Part shown: piece by piece, positions 46,228-57,412 of the stretch
Numbering within the stretch: position 1 is the first letter of the stretch
Layout of the letters: each line of letters begins with the position of its first letter
From: Acephala macrosclerotiorum
Lineage: Eukaryota; Ascomycota; Leotiomycetes; Helotiales; Mollisiaceae
Direction: 5' to 3'
Assembly: GCA_014904845.1 (NCBI GenBank)
Contig: MU119291.1
Coordinates: 62,001 to 126,000, forward strand
DNA: 64,000 nucleotides
Translations under genes and position numbers: made by a program
Notes under the pieces: model-generated
Seen by the model: only the letters and a program-made list of their open reading frames with translations
Database searches by the model: none
What the model was told of the DNA's origin: nothing

Positions 46228-49002
46228 TTACTCTCCCCTAAAGTTCCTCAAAGCATGCATAATAAAAGCAGTCACCATAGGCCTCCCATTCTTCTTACTC
46301 AACAACTCCCACGGTACTACATTTCGAAACCTTCCCTGCCCTCCCACCATCTTTGCAAGAACCTCTGGCATACCATCTTGATGTTTCAAGTCCTCCAACT
46401 GCTCAATCAGTACACTCTCTGGATCATTCTGCAGCACAAATTCCAACACTAGCGCAGCTACACCTGCCATTATTGGTGTTGCAATTGACGTCCCTGATTT
46501 TACTCTTTCCACATTCTGGTCAGACTCGTAATTGTTAGGATGTCGAGTCCAAGCCGCTTTGATGTTCTCCCCCAAAATGCTGAAATTTCGCAGAGGCTTT
46601 GGTTCGGGATTGAAGAAAGACGCTGTCCCGGTCGCTGTTGCCGAATTCACACAAATTACTCCAGATAGCCAAGCAGGGAACGTGACCTGCCTCATCGTCC
46701 CATTGTTACTTGCTGCTGCGAACAATAGCACTGGTTTTGCAGTTGCCTCCCGAATTGCACTTTCGACGGCTCTCGAGTACCCGTAGAAGCCAAAGGACAT
46801 GCTGATGATATCTACGCCCCAGTTCCTCTTCCCTTTTTCATCTTTTCCGCTTCGGCATGCTCGCAAGATGGCTTTCGCAACAGCATCTGCACTTAAATCC
46901 TCATCAAAATCTTTGGCGACTCGAGCAATGTAGATATCGGCTTCGGGAGCAACGCGACGGAGGAGCGATGCGCAATGAGTCCCGTGTCCACAAACATCGT
47001 GCGCGTTGCCTTCAGGATCCAAGAAGTCTTCTCGACTCTTTATCCGGCGAGAGGAGAAGTCTCCAGCTTGATCAACAGCAAACGAGGGGTGTCCGATATC
47101 AATTCCGGTATCCAGGATGGCGATTTTGACGCGCTTGCAGCGAGTGCGCCTGAGTGGGGAGAGGAGGGCTTGAGTTTCGGCTTCGAGGCTGTACCACCAG
47201 TTGTTCACAGCTTTCGTACTGCCCTGATCGGTCTTACCTTGTCCAGCATCGCTGAGTTGTCGAAAGCGTTGGCGATCTTTAGGAGGAGATGCTGATCTTG
47301 CTCTTCGCTTCAGCTTGGGATTGTCATTGTCCTTGCCTCTATCGGTGGAGGCGGAGCGTCCCCGTCCTTGCCCTCCTGTGTTACTGTCTCCGGGTTTGAG
47401 GTTTTCTGGTGGAGCTGAGGCTTGAGTCGAAGGATTCGTCTGCGATTCTTGGTATTGTTGGGCCCATGTGTGCCGAGGTTTGTATCCACTCGGCCCCTGG
47501 TCTGGCTCAGCGCCTACGAAGCGAGGTGTTGGTGGTCGATTTCTTGGACCAGATCCTGTACGAAAGTTGAGACTTGGAGAATTCGAGCCATCGCTGCCAG
47601 ACTTGATAGAGGTGTTGGAGCCTGGATGGATTCCGGATGCTCTCGGGTCAACGTACTTGAAGGTGATTTCCGGAAGTGAAAGAGACGGTGTAGAGTCAGT
47701 CTTGACTGCGGGATTGGTACCTACCCCTCTTCCTCTGCCTCCTTGCTTGTTATTTTCATTTGGGTCATTTCCTTGAGAGGTTGCCTGAGGGGGAGGTTTC
47801 CAAGCTGGCTTCCCCCAGCTAGAACTATTCTGTGCTCCTGTGCTTTTGTCGTTCTTCTCAGTACCCTTGCCATTGTCCTTTGTATTTGAGGACTTTGCCT
47901 TTTCCTTTTCTGCTGCCTCCTTTTCCGCTTGCTCTCGCTTCTTCTTCTTCTCCTCTATCCTTTTGTTGTTCAGTTTCAGCGCATTTCGACTCTTGCTTAT
48001 GTCCGCTTCGGGCTTGCCTAATCGAATCCTTGCATCTAATATCTTCTGGTTCAGTACTTTCGCTTTCCCATACTTCCATTGCTTGTTCCAACATCCAGCA
48101 AGATCATATCCAACTTGAAGAGTCTCCTCATGGTCCTCTCCGAACTCGGGATGATTCCTTCGTGCATCGTAATTCGTCCAGAGCAGTTCAGCAGCTTTGT
48201 TGTACTCCTCTAGGACCATATAGTCGCTTGCCAGGCTCCGTTGAGTCTCAAGTGAGGCCTTGGAATTGCCTTCGATCCGAAGTCTTGTCTCCAGAGCTTT
48301 CTCATCCAGATCCCGTGCCTCTTGGTACAGAACCTTGATGCGCTGCTTCGCTTCCGCGTCACTCTTCTCTCGATTCTTGTCATTGGCTAGTTCACTCACA
48401 GCGAAAGCAAGCGTTTCTTGATCGTACACTGTCGTCGCATGGTCTGGTCCAAGATTCGCTAGGCTCCAGTCGAGGTTCTCCCGAAGCAGCTTCACAGCTT
48501 GGAAAAACTTCTTTTCGTCAACCAGAATTTGAGCTTGATCGTGTCTCTCCTTGCGAGCTTCGAAGCCTTTGAGCTTGCCCAGTGCGATATTCTTATTGAG
48601 TTCGCCCATGTCTCATATCTGCTAGAGGAGGTTGAATGTGTCAGCCGCGATGATGCTTGAGAAACATGGTGGTCTTGGCCTTGCGCCCCGTGGATCCTCA
48701 GGCTATCGTCCCCCCCCTGTAACATCTCGGCTAAGGGCGGGATGCGCCTCACTGCCAGTTCGGGCCTCGAGCGGGCCTATTCGCTGGCCCAGACTAAGTT
48801 TTTGATGCCATTCAGACCATTCATTGTCAGTGAACCTGTTCAGCAATGCAAACACGTTTAGCTCGACAAGATGCTCGTTTCGTTTTTGAATTCTATCCTC
48901 CAAAGCTGCAGAGGTTCCTTTTTCCGATAAGGGTTTCTCGTCCTCAGCCGTCACTAGGGAAACGCCCACTGCATGAAGCCCCTGCGAATCAATATTGAGC
49001 AT
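46228..49002 (-). CDS. Subtilisin-like (S8) protease with helical/TPR N-terminus, HET-Q2-like candidate
   Basis: The main exon (48611-46228) alone encodes a 793-residue frame from ATG 48609. A first exon (49002-48753) joins through a GTGAGG donor and an AG at 48613-48612 to give 877 residues. The first part is helical (ALEDRIQKRNEHLVELN, WHQKLSLGQRIGPLEARTG); residues 85-300 resemble TPR-like helical hairpins (AVKLLRENLDWSLANLGPDH, AAELLWTNYDARRNHP). A disordered basic linker follows. The S8 catalytic triad is complete: D584 in ILDTGID, H626 in CGHGTHC and S792 in SGTSIATP, with DIISMSFGF and FAAASNNG between. No signal peptide, so it acts inside the cell. The 3' acceptor is preceded by other AGs, so exon 1 is less certain. 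Its neighbour is a gasdermin-like gene. Confidence 0.85.
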
Positions 49003-49129
49003 CGCCCTTGCTACCTGTGCACCGCCCTACAAATGCACGATGACACCCCGCGTCACTCTGTCGACAAAACTCCCGAATCAACCAACACAGCCACCATTGC
49101 CCAATTGCTGAGGCAGTTGCGCCTTTTCG

Positions 49130-49618
49130 ATGCCAAACTTCCCTCTGACACCGAGAGCAGATCCGACCAACGCTGTATATAGAACCCTCACACAAATTTT
49201 CCCTTCTTCGACGGTTATCACGACGATTTTGCTGGGAGACAGCCCCTCATCCGCAACATCAGCTCCGAGCTCGAGCTCATCGGACACACCCTCCAACGGG
49301 GCCGTGATAGGAGCAGTCATTGGATCAATCCTTGGCTTCTTGCTGATATTGATGCTGATATCATATTGTGTACGAAGAACTCCAGATTGGGCACCATATT
49401 TCTCAGACAGAAGTTCGTTCTCGTCTGTCTATGTTCGCAATCCAAACGCAGTGCCAACGCAAGCACATGTCACCGATACGACTGCGACGACGAGATTAGG
49501 GTTCAATAGAGACAAGAGGCAGTTCTACTTCGAGAGGGAGAGCACGAGGGGGAATTCGATCAGGCCTGTCAGCACTGAATACACAGATACCTCAGCATCC
49601 TCTGAGTCTTCAACGTGA
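49130..49618 (+). CDS. Small single-pass membrane protein
   Basis: Single exon of 162 residues starting 127 nt from, and divergent to, the S8 protease gene. A Ser/Thr-rich first half is followed by one membrane helix at about residues 57-80 (GAVIGAVIGSILGFLLILML) and an 80-residue Arg/Ser-rich tail, presumably cytoplasmic. No signal peptide is clear, so the topology is a guess. I do not recognise a family; the layout resembles fungal wall-sensor-like or other small type I/III proteins. The stop codon overlaps a donor-like GTGAGG, so another exon could follow. It sits between the protease and the gasdermin-like gene and may or may not belong with them. Confidence 0.6.
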   Translation: MPNFPLTPRADPTNAVYRTLTQIFPSSTVITTILLGDSPSSATSAPSSSSSDTPSNGAVIGAVIGSILGFLLILMLISYCVRRTPDWAPYFSDRSSFSSVYVRNPNAVPTQAHVTDTTATTRLGFNRDKRQFYFERESTRGNSIRPVSTEYTDTSASSESST

Positions 49619-49815
49619 GGATTAGTGTCACGTTACACAGCAAACAAAATTTGTATCTACGTTTTGAAAGAGATCTGCATCTCATCACGATCTCCTCCCG
49701 CCAGGGAGTCCTCCACAGTCGGATATCGAGGCGACATCCATCACCCATTCTCATCCCGGATCTCGACTCGATAATTCTTCCTTCCTCGTCACGGGACACG
49801 CTCCCAACCACCAAG

Positions 49816-50694
49816 ATGCCTCCCACACCAAAGACGTACTTCCTCGCCCCAACTCGGGACTCCCCACCATCCGGACCCATCTTCCTAGGCTCCATCATCA
49901 AATCCCCCCGCTCCCCAGAGCTCAACATCAACTCCAAAACTTCACCCCTGCTCTCCTCCCTCTCAGTCCACGAAACCATCTCTACAGACGAAACCCGACA
50001 CCTTTACCGAGACAGCAAAGGTAAAGTCTCCCTCTTCGCCGAATTTCTCAGCGGGCTACCACTTGGCCTTGACGCTTCTGTTGGAACCAACTGGGACAAT
50101 GGGGAGTTTGCAAAGTACACGTTCAAAGAACTTGTCACGAGGAGTATCTTTCCGAGTCAGGGAGAGATTGCAGAGTTGTTTAAGGATGAGGCGGTTCAAG
50201 GAGCTATCAAAGATTCGAGGTTTAGGGATAATCTGTACATGATCACTGGGGTCAAAATTGCTCGTGATGCTGATGTCTTGATAGGAAAGATGCGAGAACG
50301 AGGTGGAAATTTACATTTTGGTGCTAATCTCACACCGGTCAGTGTCCCGATCAAGGTTGGGCCAGATCTCGAAGCCAGCAGAGGGCACGGCCAGTCAGTT
50401 AAGGAGAAGCATGCTGGAGAATTTGTGTTTGCATACAGATTGAGGGAAATCAGATATAGGAGACGGAAAGTCGAAGAACAGAGGGAATACCCGAAAGGCG
50501 ATCTGCTAGGGCATGATGAGGGGAAGGGATGGGGAGAGGGAAATAAGGAAGAGGTAGGGGAAGAGGCCGAGTTGGTGGGCTTGGGGGTTGGGGATATCGG
50601 TGGAGAGGATTGGGATGCTGAGGATGTTGAGGTAGTAGATGATGATGGTGAGGAGGTGAGATGTGTCGTTTTTGAAAATGAAGACCAGGGATGA
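49816..50694 (+). CDS. Gasdermin-like fungal protein (RCD-1/HET-Q1 type) candidate
   Basis: Single exon of 292 residues from ATG 49816; the frame is open further upstream but this ATG starts the conserved-looking part (YFLAPTRDSPPSGPIFLGSI). Residues 1-215 would be the pore-forming domain: strands and amphipathic helices leading to NLYMITGVKIARDADVLI, then a Gly-rich hairpin and FVFAYRLREIRYRRRK. This order, nYvvTev...(Gly-rich hairpin)...laFRv.qi, is that of gasdermin N-domains. The remaining 77 residues are strongly acidic (DWDAEDVEVVDDDGEE), a plausible short inhibitory tail like that cleaved from HET-Q1. No signal peptide. The match is by pattern, not alignment, and overall identity to gasdermins is expected to be low. 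The adjacent S8 protease strengthens the case. Confidence 0.6.
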   Translation: MPPTPKTYFLAPTRDSPPSGPIFLGSIIKSPRSPELNINSKTSPLLSSLSVHETISTDETRHLYRDSKGKVSLFAEFLSGLPLGLDASVGTNWDNGEFAKYTFKELVTRSIFPSQGEIAELFKDEAVQGAIKDSRFRDNLYMITGVKIARDADVLIGKMRERGGNLHFGANLTPVSVPIKVGPDLEASRGHGQSVKEKHAGEFVFAYRLREIRYRRRKVEEQREYPKGDLLGHDEGKGWGEGNKEEVGEEAELVGLGVGDIGGEDWDAEDVEVVDDDGEEVRCVVFENEDQG

Positions 50695-52058
50695 ATGTAT
50701 GACAGTCTTGGTTTCCTTTGATGTACTTTAAGCAAGCGAGTGAGGCAGGCGTCTGGGTACTTACGTTAGGACTGAATTTCTGTAATTGTTTCTTTTGCTG
50801 CTCATTTGATCCTTCTCCAAATTAGTCCCTTCGCTTCTTTCTTGCCTTGCATTAGACGTTCGTGACAGAAGTTCTTTTGGGGCTTTTGAAGCACTGTCAA
50901 AGCTCTTGCCGCGTCAATGATTCAGAGAATCATCCAGTATCCGACACTTTCCAGTGATAGTTGCTTGAATCATTCTCGAGACCTTTCGATCAATTCACAG
51001 GAGCGTTGGCTCTTGAGGATATGTATAAATACTCGTATTTCGTAGATTTTGTTGCTTTCCTTTTCATACGCTGCATCTTCCGCTCAGACAGACATCGATA
51101 ACTGCCTTTGAGAATCTTTCACTAAGCAGACTTGTCCCCAAACTCATCCAAACTCATCAACGGCTTTCCCTATCTTTGAACTTCTTCAAAATACCCAACT
51201 GCTGCAAAACTCCGCTCCACTTCGACAGTATGTCACGCAACAAGCGGTCAATCCAGTGAAAGGAGTCGACCAGTGTTCGTGGACATGCTCAACAGATATG
51301 GAAGGAATGAGACATCGGTGTCAACACAAGTAACTCGACTCGTACTAACTTGCATCTTTCCTCGAGTCGGGCTTCTGCATGTAGAGTAGGTGTTGGAAAC
51401 AATCATGACAAGCTAGTCCTATAACTGGCTTTCTTAATTTACGGCACTGCGTCGAACCTCTCACCAGAAGACGCACAATCTCTAGGAGATGAGTATCAAG
51501 CTGAAACGTCATGCCTCACCTCAGTAGCCATCAAGGAAAGCTCAATATGCACTTGCAAGTTGCATGAACCGAACCTCGAGCTAGAAGTTGCCAAGAAATC
51601 ACAATTAAACCCCACAACCCGAGCGGTATATCTCAAACATGCTATGCATACACTTATACATCGGTGGTAGCTCAAACTGGGAAGCGTGCAAGAAGAGTCT
51701 CGGACCAAGCGGCTGATGAATAGTGTTAAAGTGGCGATTCGAGCCAAACCGCGAGCTTGCTAACCGGACTAGACTTGAACACTTGTCGAGCCTCTTTGAA
51801 CCTCAACCAATTCGATGCCAGGCTTTGAGTCTGAATTTGACTAGAGGACTGAGTCCCACACCACTTCAAAGTACTCTTCGAGGCATCAAACCCTTTTGCC
51901 TGCGTCTTGTTATGTTGCCCGCTGTCTCACCACCATTCTGCTGTGTCGTGTCTGTATCAGCACCCGATTATGACCTCCCACTTATTCCATTAAACATCCC
52001 CAATTATGCTTTTAAATTTCAAACAGTAGCTCCCCCGGGACCTTTGGATCTTCCCATG
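50695..52058. other. 1.36-kb interval without a gene
   Basis: 3' flank of the gasdermin-like gene and 3' flank of the DUF4360 pseudogene. No gene, repeat or RNA recognised. Confidence 0.45.
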
Positions 52059-52758
52059 TTAGCATGACCTCCACAAGAACGTAAAGTCTATGACGCCGGA
52101 GTCATACAATGATTCAGTCCCCGTCTGCGTCACACTCAATTCGTTGACAACATTAATCGGACTCGGCGCCCCACACGGACTCCAAAGATCGGCCGTCTTA
52201 AGATGCGTCAATTTGTACACCGCGAACTTCTCGTTCAATGTCCCTTGAAGTATATCGCTGAAAGATTTCTGCGCATTCCCGTCTTTTCGAGCTTCAGCAA
52301 TTTGATCTTCCCCTTCTGGATTTGGGAGGGGAGATGAACCTGTGAAGTACACTGTCATATTGTACGTCCCATTCACTCAATAGCCCAAGTTTGTGTATCC
52401 GCTGTACGTGCTGTTAACAAGAGTGTACTGAAGATTCGCGGGGTAGTTGATATTGATGTTTATCTGGCAGGCTTTGCGGTTGTCTGTAACAGGGATTGGA
52501 TCCCACTCCAGCAGTGAAGCCATCAATTATTGCCATGAATCTGCTGTTGATGTCAGAGCGTGTCGCAAGTGGTTAAGAATTCAGCGTTCACCTCCAAGGA
52601 GTGATTAATTCCGCAAATTTTAATGCTCCTTGAGGACAACCTGATCCACCATGCGCAAGCTGCGTAAGAGACACATCACTCAAATCCTGCGCTCTTAATG
52701 TCTGTGCTCTCGAAAGAGATAACACTCCCAACATGAAAACCCTCCCAGAAAGATACAT
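52059..52758 (-). pseudogene. Broken gene for a secreted DUF4360 protein
   Basis: From ATG 52758 a signal-peptide-like start (MYLSGRVFMLGVLSLSRAQT) leads to the DUF4360 pattern HGGSGCPQGALKF. A GTGAAC...CAACAG intron continues it as ITPWSRFMAIIDGFTAGVGSN. The next conserved part, VTDNRKACQINI, is in another frame, so there is a frameshift near 52495. A TGA then interrupts between GYTNLGY and VNGTYNM at about 52379-52381. The last part is open to the true end, LYDSGVIDFTFLWRSC. DUF4360 proteins are small secreted Cys-containing fungal proteins of unknown role. A palindromic GCATATATATGC lies about 75 nt upstream as a likely TATA box, so the promoter survives. Confidence 0.75.
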
Positions 52759-52826
52759 CTCGTCCCAAAGCTTTCGCGCAAAAGGAGAAAATCCAGAAAT
52801 AAGAACAAGTTTCATGTTTGCTTCGG

Positions 52827-52838
52827 CATATATATGCT
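52827..52838 (-). promoter_or_regulatory. TATA-like palindrome of the DUF4360 pseudogene
   Basis: GCATATATATGC, about 75 nt upstream of the pseudogene start codon. Confidence 0.4.
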
Positions 52839-53441
52839 CTCAGAAGATTACCCTCGGATCACGTCAACCGTTGCTAAACATGGTTAAGTTTGGCCATTTT
52901 CCAATATGGAGTTTATGAAATACGCGTGGTAAATGGTTTAGCCTGAGATGGACCCTTGTGAGGCGTCGTATGCAGGCACGGAAGTGAAAAATTCTCCGTC
53001 GTATGAATAGAAGTGTCCCAGATGTCCGGAATGAGGCACGATGGTGTTTGGATTGGTGGTGTTGAAGTGACATGTATGTGATCGACTCAAAAGGAAGAGA
53101 GTACGCGTGACGTGTACTGCACGTTAGTAGGTAGGTATCTCATCGATATAGACCCTGCCGTCGTTTGTCATATTCCCCATCATTTTCAAGACCCTTGCCA
53201 TCTTTTCTCTCTCGTCAAGGATCGACAGCCGAAAGTCTCTCCCTCTAGCTCAAGGCGAATTCGTTACCTTAGCAAAATGGTTTGAAACTCACTTTGCAAG
53301 TCTTACTAAACACTGACATGTCAAAGTGTACGACTTGTGGACCCGGCTATCATAACTATCCCCACCACTACAATTTGAGTACTCGCTCTAGCTCTGTTTT
53401 CAGCAAGAGACAGGGCCCGGAGCCAGGTACATCCAGGTTGA
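52839..53441. other. Intergenic between two pseudogenes
   Basis: No gene seen. Confidence 0.4.
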
Positions 53442-55914
53442 TCAATCTGCTTTTAATATAATAAATAGCAGGTCGTGAAGTCGATCTCTTGGCGTCTGTG
53501 ATATAGGCCATAAGTAGAGTTTCGCAAGGTCAAAACTAGCATGTCGTGTTATATCCACCAAGCCATTCCATACTTTCTCCTGCTCCAGATAGTCTCGGAA
53601 AGTGCGGTGCAGGTAAGATATTTTACTTGAGATCAATAAAGAATTAGAACCTGTTTCTTCACTAAACTCTAAGCAGCTAGGACCACGAAAGGGCTTTCCT
53701 TGTAAGTTGTTGTGAATAGTAGGACTACTCGAAAGTGGTGCGTCCAACATTGCCGTCTCTGAATGGTAAAAGGCTGCATGTGCCTCTTCTCCTTGACTGA
53801 GCGTCAGAGGCCGAGGCGCAAGGTGTTGATTTTTGCACAACCCGTCAAGGACTCTCTTTCTCTTATCCTGGTGGTGAGATGCGTTCGACTTTCACTTGAG
53901 AAAGCCCTTTGAACCCGCCTCTGTCGTTGAGGTGAATGAGGGGGACAACTCCCTCACATCTGGGGTTTCGAGTAGTCCTTTGCACCTGCTATTAAGCTGT
54001 GCAGCCATCCTCTTTAAACTTGCGGTATGCTTGACAAAATCAGAATCCGAGTCCTGACCCACCCCAATTTGCATGTTTATGACGGTTCGGTAATCTGAGT
54101 GTTGCAGGGCACGCTGGAGTGTTTCAAGGTCTAGAACATGGCCACTTCTCCGAAATATCTGGAACATCTGCGACGCCTCTTCCAAATCCAAAGGATGAAT
54201 ACTCTTCAGCATGTGATCGTACAAACGTTCGATATCTGATGGGATTGCCTTCAGCCGCCGACGTAGATGAAAGATAGTATCGCCGCTGCGAAGTCCAGTG
54301 ACTAGAGACTTGACCGCCAGTTCCACCCAAAGAAACACGCCGCTGGCCTTGCTAACGAGCTCTTCAATCAATTCTAATAAGCTCCTAAGATTATCATCAA
54401 AAAGTTCTTGCCTATTTCGATTCCTCTTTAGATTATTTGCGACGTAAATCTTTATATCGTCGTATGTCATATCTTGGACTTTCAATCCAGGTGCATTTTG
54501 ATAGATGTTTTAGAAGATGGGTCATGGTCTACTTGAAACGCAGAACTTCGCGTATTCAGTGACCAAGGACAGGTTCATGAAGTATTAGGCAATTTCTCCA
54601 GGGTCTCCGTCATATTCATCCAACCCATCGACAAAAAAAGACATCCTCAACTTCTGGCTCGCGTGTGCGATAAGTCGGGCGAAAGCTCTTTGTAGTTGTG
54701 CTAAGGACCAGCTAATGGTGCTAATGGCCAGATCGTGAGCAGCCAATTCGGACTTGTTATCCCACTCTTCGGGGAATACCTGAGAAATAAAATTCCTTCT
54801 CTTCTGGAGGAGGTTGAAGAGCAAAGATCGAAGTAGACCGCGTTGCGAACTTTCCTCAGGCACGCCACTATTCCAGAAGAAGAAAGCGGCAACCACCAAC
54901 TCTAAATGTCCCGACCACAGCTCCAGATTACGTTGAGTGAGATCGTTTTGCTGGATGAATAACATAAGTGTTGATTTTCCAGACGCAGCTTTGCCTTGAA
55001 TCCAGTAAATTCCGTTGCCTTTTGATAGCCATACGACAAATTATCCCACGGCTTCTCATATGGTCTTGGATCACGGAACGCCCAAAGAAATGTTTGCTCG
55101 TGTGCTTTAGCAAATCTCTCGTATCGATGGTTCATCTCGGGAAAGCGAAGACTTTCTAAAAAGGCGAGGTCGACTTGATTTCGGCGTTTCTCTCCGTCTA
55201 TTGCAATAAAAGCAGCACGAGTTTTCACATGTTCGGTCTTGTCCGATTCTCTGAGGGACTCGAATCCCTTTCGCATGTATTCTTTTGTTGTGGTATCAGC
55301 TCTAGCGATCGATTCGACGATGTTTTGTGCGTTGTGATCGAAGTTAGCAAATCGAGTGTCATGTTGTATCGACAAACCGTTGACTTTTTCACCATTCAAA
55401 GACCTTACGTTAGAGAGGATCAAAAGCACTCAAGGTGACTAGTCGCAAACCTCAAAATTTCCAGTATATGGCTATCAAGCTCTGCTCTCAAGACTTCTAG
55501 CCTGCTTGCCATTTGGTCAATGGCCTTCTTTGACCACACACTTTTCAGCGCCTGTCGAAAACTTTTCCATTTTCTGTTTTCAGACCATTTCGGAACCTTC
55601 AATTTTCCCAAAAAGGCTATCAATTCGTCGGATGCTTCTGAACACTCTTGGCAGATGTCTCTCAGTCGATTGTGTTGTGTTCGCTCATCTGTACCATGTT
55701 GGCCTGTACGATCTTGGATGTCTTCCGGATATTGCAACCTGCTTGTCAAGTCCTCGGGACGAATTGTGACGGTCTCTGTCTCGCCATTTTCCTCGAGGAC
55801 ACCGCCGTTTGAGCGGTACAGATCCCTGCTCTTGGAAACAATCTTTAGGGAAAAGTCAACAACCTGGATGACGGAAGTAGCAACAGACAAGGCTGTGAGC
55901 GGGTCGAGAGGCAT
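53442..55914 (-). pseudogene. Broken NACHT-type STAND (NLR-like) gene
   Basis: Reading from ATG 55914: a helical N-terminal domain of fungal STAND proteins (PLDPLTALSVATSVIQVVDF), an intron at 55450-55404 that restores ILRSLNGEKVNGLS, then a spacer and the NTPase. The NTPase has the Walker A motif QGKAASGKST and Walker B FFVDGLDEYDG. One base is missing just before the NTPase (TTTG where TTTTG would keep frame, about 55045), so PWDN is out of phase with VVWLSKGNGIYWIQG. In-frame stops follow at 54585-54587, 54522-54524, 54510-54512 and 53892-53894, splitting conserved blocks such as SSRP-W-PIF and HRTFRDYLE. The frame is otherwise kept to 53442. Such proteins sense non-self and trigger cell death; this one cannot be made whole. 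Confidence 0.85.
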
Positions 55915-56661
55915 TTCCGAGGTTGGAGACACCAAGAAAGAGTCGTGTGCGCAGGCGTCTCACGGAAAGATGGAAAATGCGCAAATGTATCTATCGCCAT
56001 GCGAATGGAGCAAAACACTAGGAAGATACGTATGGGAGCGAGAGAGCCAAATGCTCATGACGTCGTGTCACGCACCGCCGCAAGGAAAGCCTTACGGTGT
56101 AACCCGATAGCAGACAAGGCTTGACTCGTAGGGGTACAATTTGAGCCGATGTTCAAATATTTGTGCGATTCTCGTGGCATCCAACCAAATCTCCAATACA
56201 GACTTTTTGATCAGTGTTATTGGCTGCTAAGACCTGAGACATTGAAAGAGCTGGAGGAGTGGTCAACAGTGCACATTGTATGGCTCGCTTTGCTTCAGGC
56301 GCAGCTACAAGGCTTATGAATGCCCAGAGCTTGTCGGGCGAGGCGTCTGCCACAGCTCGCACCGAATGATGAGAAAGTCCATACATAGAGCCAGAAATGT
56401 AAATATCTAGCAGTGTAAAATAGTATATGGTAATCCCAAACATACCCGCCAGAAAGAAACGAGATACAACTCAAGCACTCTTACTCATGCAACTTGGTAC
56501 ACAAATGCACAAGAGAGCAGTCTTAGCTACAAGGACGAAGAGAATGACTCCCACTAAGGAGCTTCGTGAAATTTCTCTCAAACACTGCACCCTGGTAAGA
56601 AGGATCAAGAAGTGCGCAGCGCAGAAAGTTGCATTGCTGTCCTAGACATCCCTTCTAACGA
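55915..56661. other. Intergenic with a short minus-strand frame
   Basis: A 96-codon minus-strand frame with ATG (56443-56153) has a protein-like part (SPDKLWAFISLVAAPEAKRA, then TTPPALSMSQVLAAN). It could be a small gene or an exon remnant, but nothing else supports it. Confidence 0.35.
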
Positions 56662-57412
56662 TCACCTACTCTTCTTCTCACTTCTCACTTCCTGCTCTGA
56701 TATTCTCTTCGCCTCCCACTTCTCCCATCCAGATTGGCATAGATCCTCTTCTACCACCAAGTCTCGTATCCTGAATAGCCTGGTAGGATATTGCTCCAGA
56801 AACCAACTCAGCAGTCCAATTTGTCGAACAGCCGTTGTTATCAAGAACCACGATATGGCACTGACGGATCCAGCAACAATCCCGACCCACACCTGCTTCG
56901 GGGTATGGTAGCTCAAATATGTCCTACTCCACGCAACCAAGCCTGCATTCAACAATGCCAATCCCGACAACCCTATTCTTGCAACCAAGCTCAAAGGTGT
57001 ATGCGAAGGACTCGGTTTCTTTGGAACGTGTCGAAATAGGAGGAAGAACGTCAAGCTGATTGAGAAGAAGGCCACGAATTGCGCGTGTGATGATGGCATT
57101 CCGTAGCCCTTCCCATGCATCTGCTTCGGCCTTTCCTCCTTCAATATCCTCTTCAACACGAAATTCAGAGCTTCGCAGGCCATCTGCCCAGCAAACATAA
57201 GGAGAATCTCGATTTCTCTGGTCGACCAGATCAAGGTAACGTACATAACGCAGAGGCCCTGCGGTACGAGGGCCAGCCAGGCACAGAAATAGGAGACGGG
57301 ATCATTAGGGTCCTAAAACTGTTAGCTAAACTCGAGGAGAAATCCTGGTGACACATACATAGTGTACGTGTGTTAGGGAGAGGGATGCGAGAGTGACGGT
57401 GTCGTCTGCCAT
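56662..57412 (-). CDS. CAX4: Dolichyl-diphosphate phosphatase (PAP2 family)
   Basis: Exons 57412-57359 and 57312-56662 (46-nt intron) join to 234 residues, matching yeast Cax4 (239). It recycles dolichyl diphosphate on the lumenal side of the endoplasmic reticulum during N-glycosylation. The PAP2 phosphatase signatures are present: K72-x6-R79P80 (KRILKEERP), P91SSH94 (YGMPSSHAQF) and SRTYLSYHTPKQV with the nucleophilic His. Four or so membrane helices surround them. The first exon gives the family start MADDTVTLASLSLTHVHY, then the conserved DPNDPVSYFCAWLALVPQ after the splice. Divergent from the RBR ligase gene, 410 nt between starts. Confidence 0.95.
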
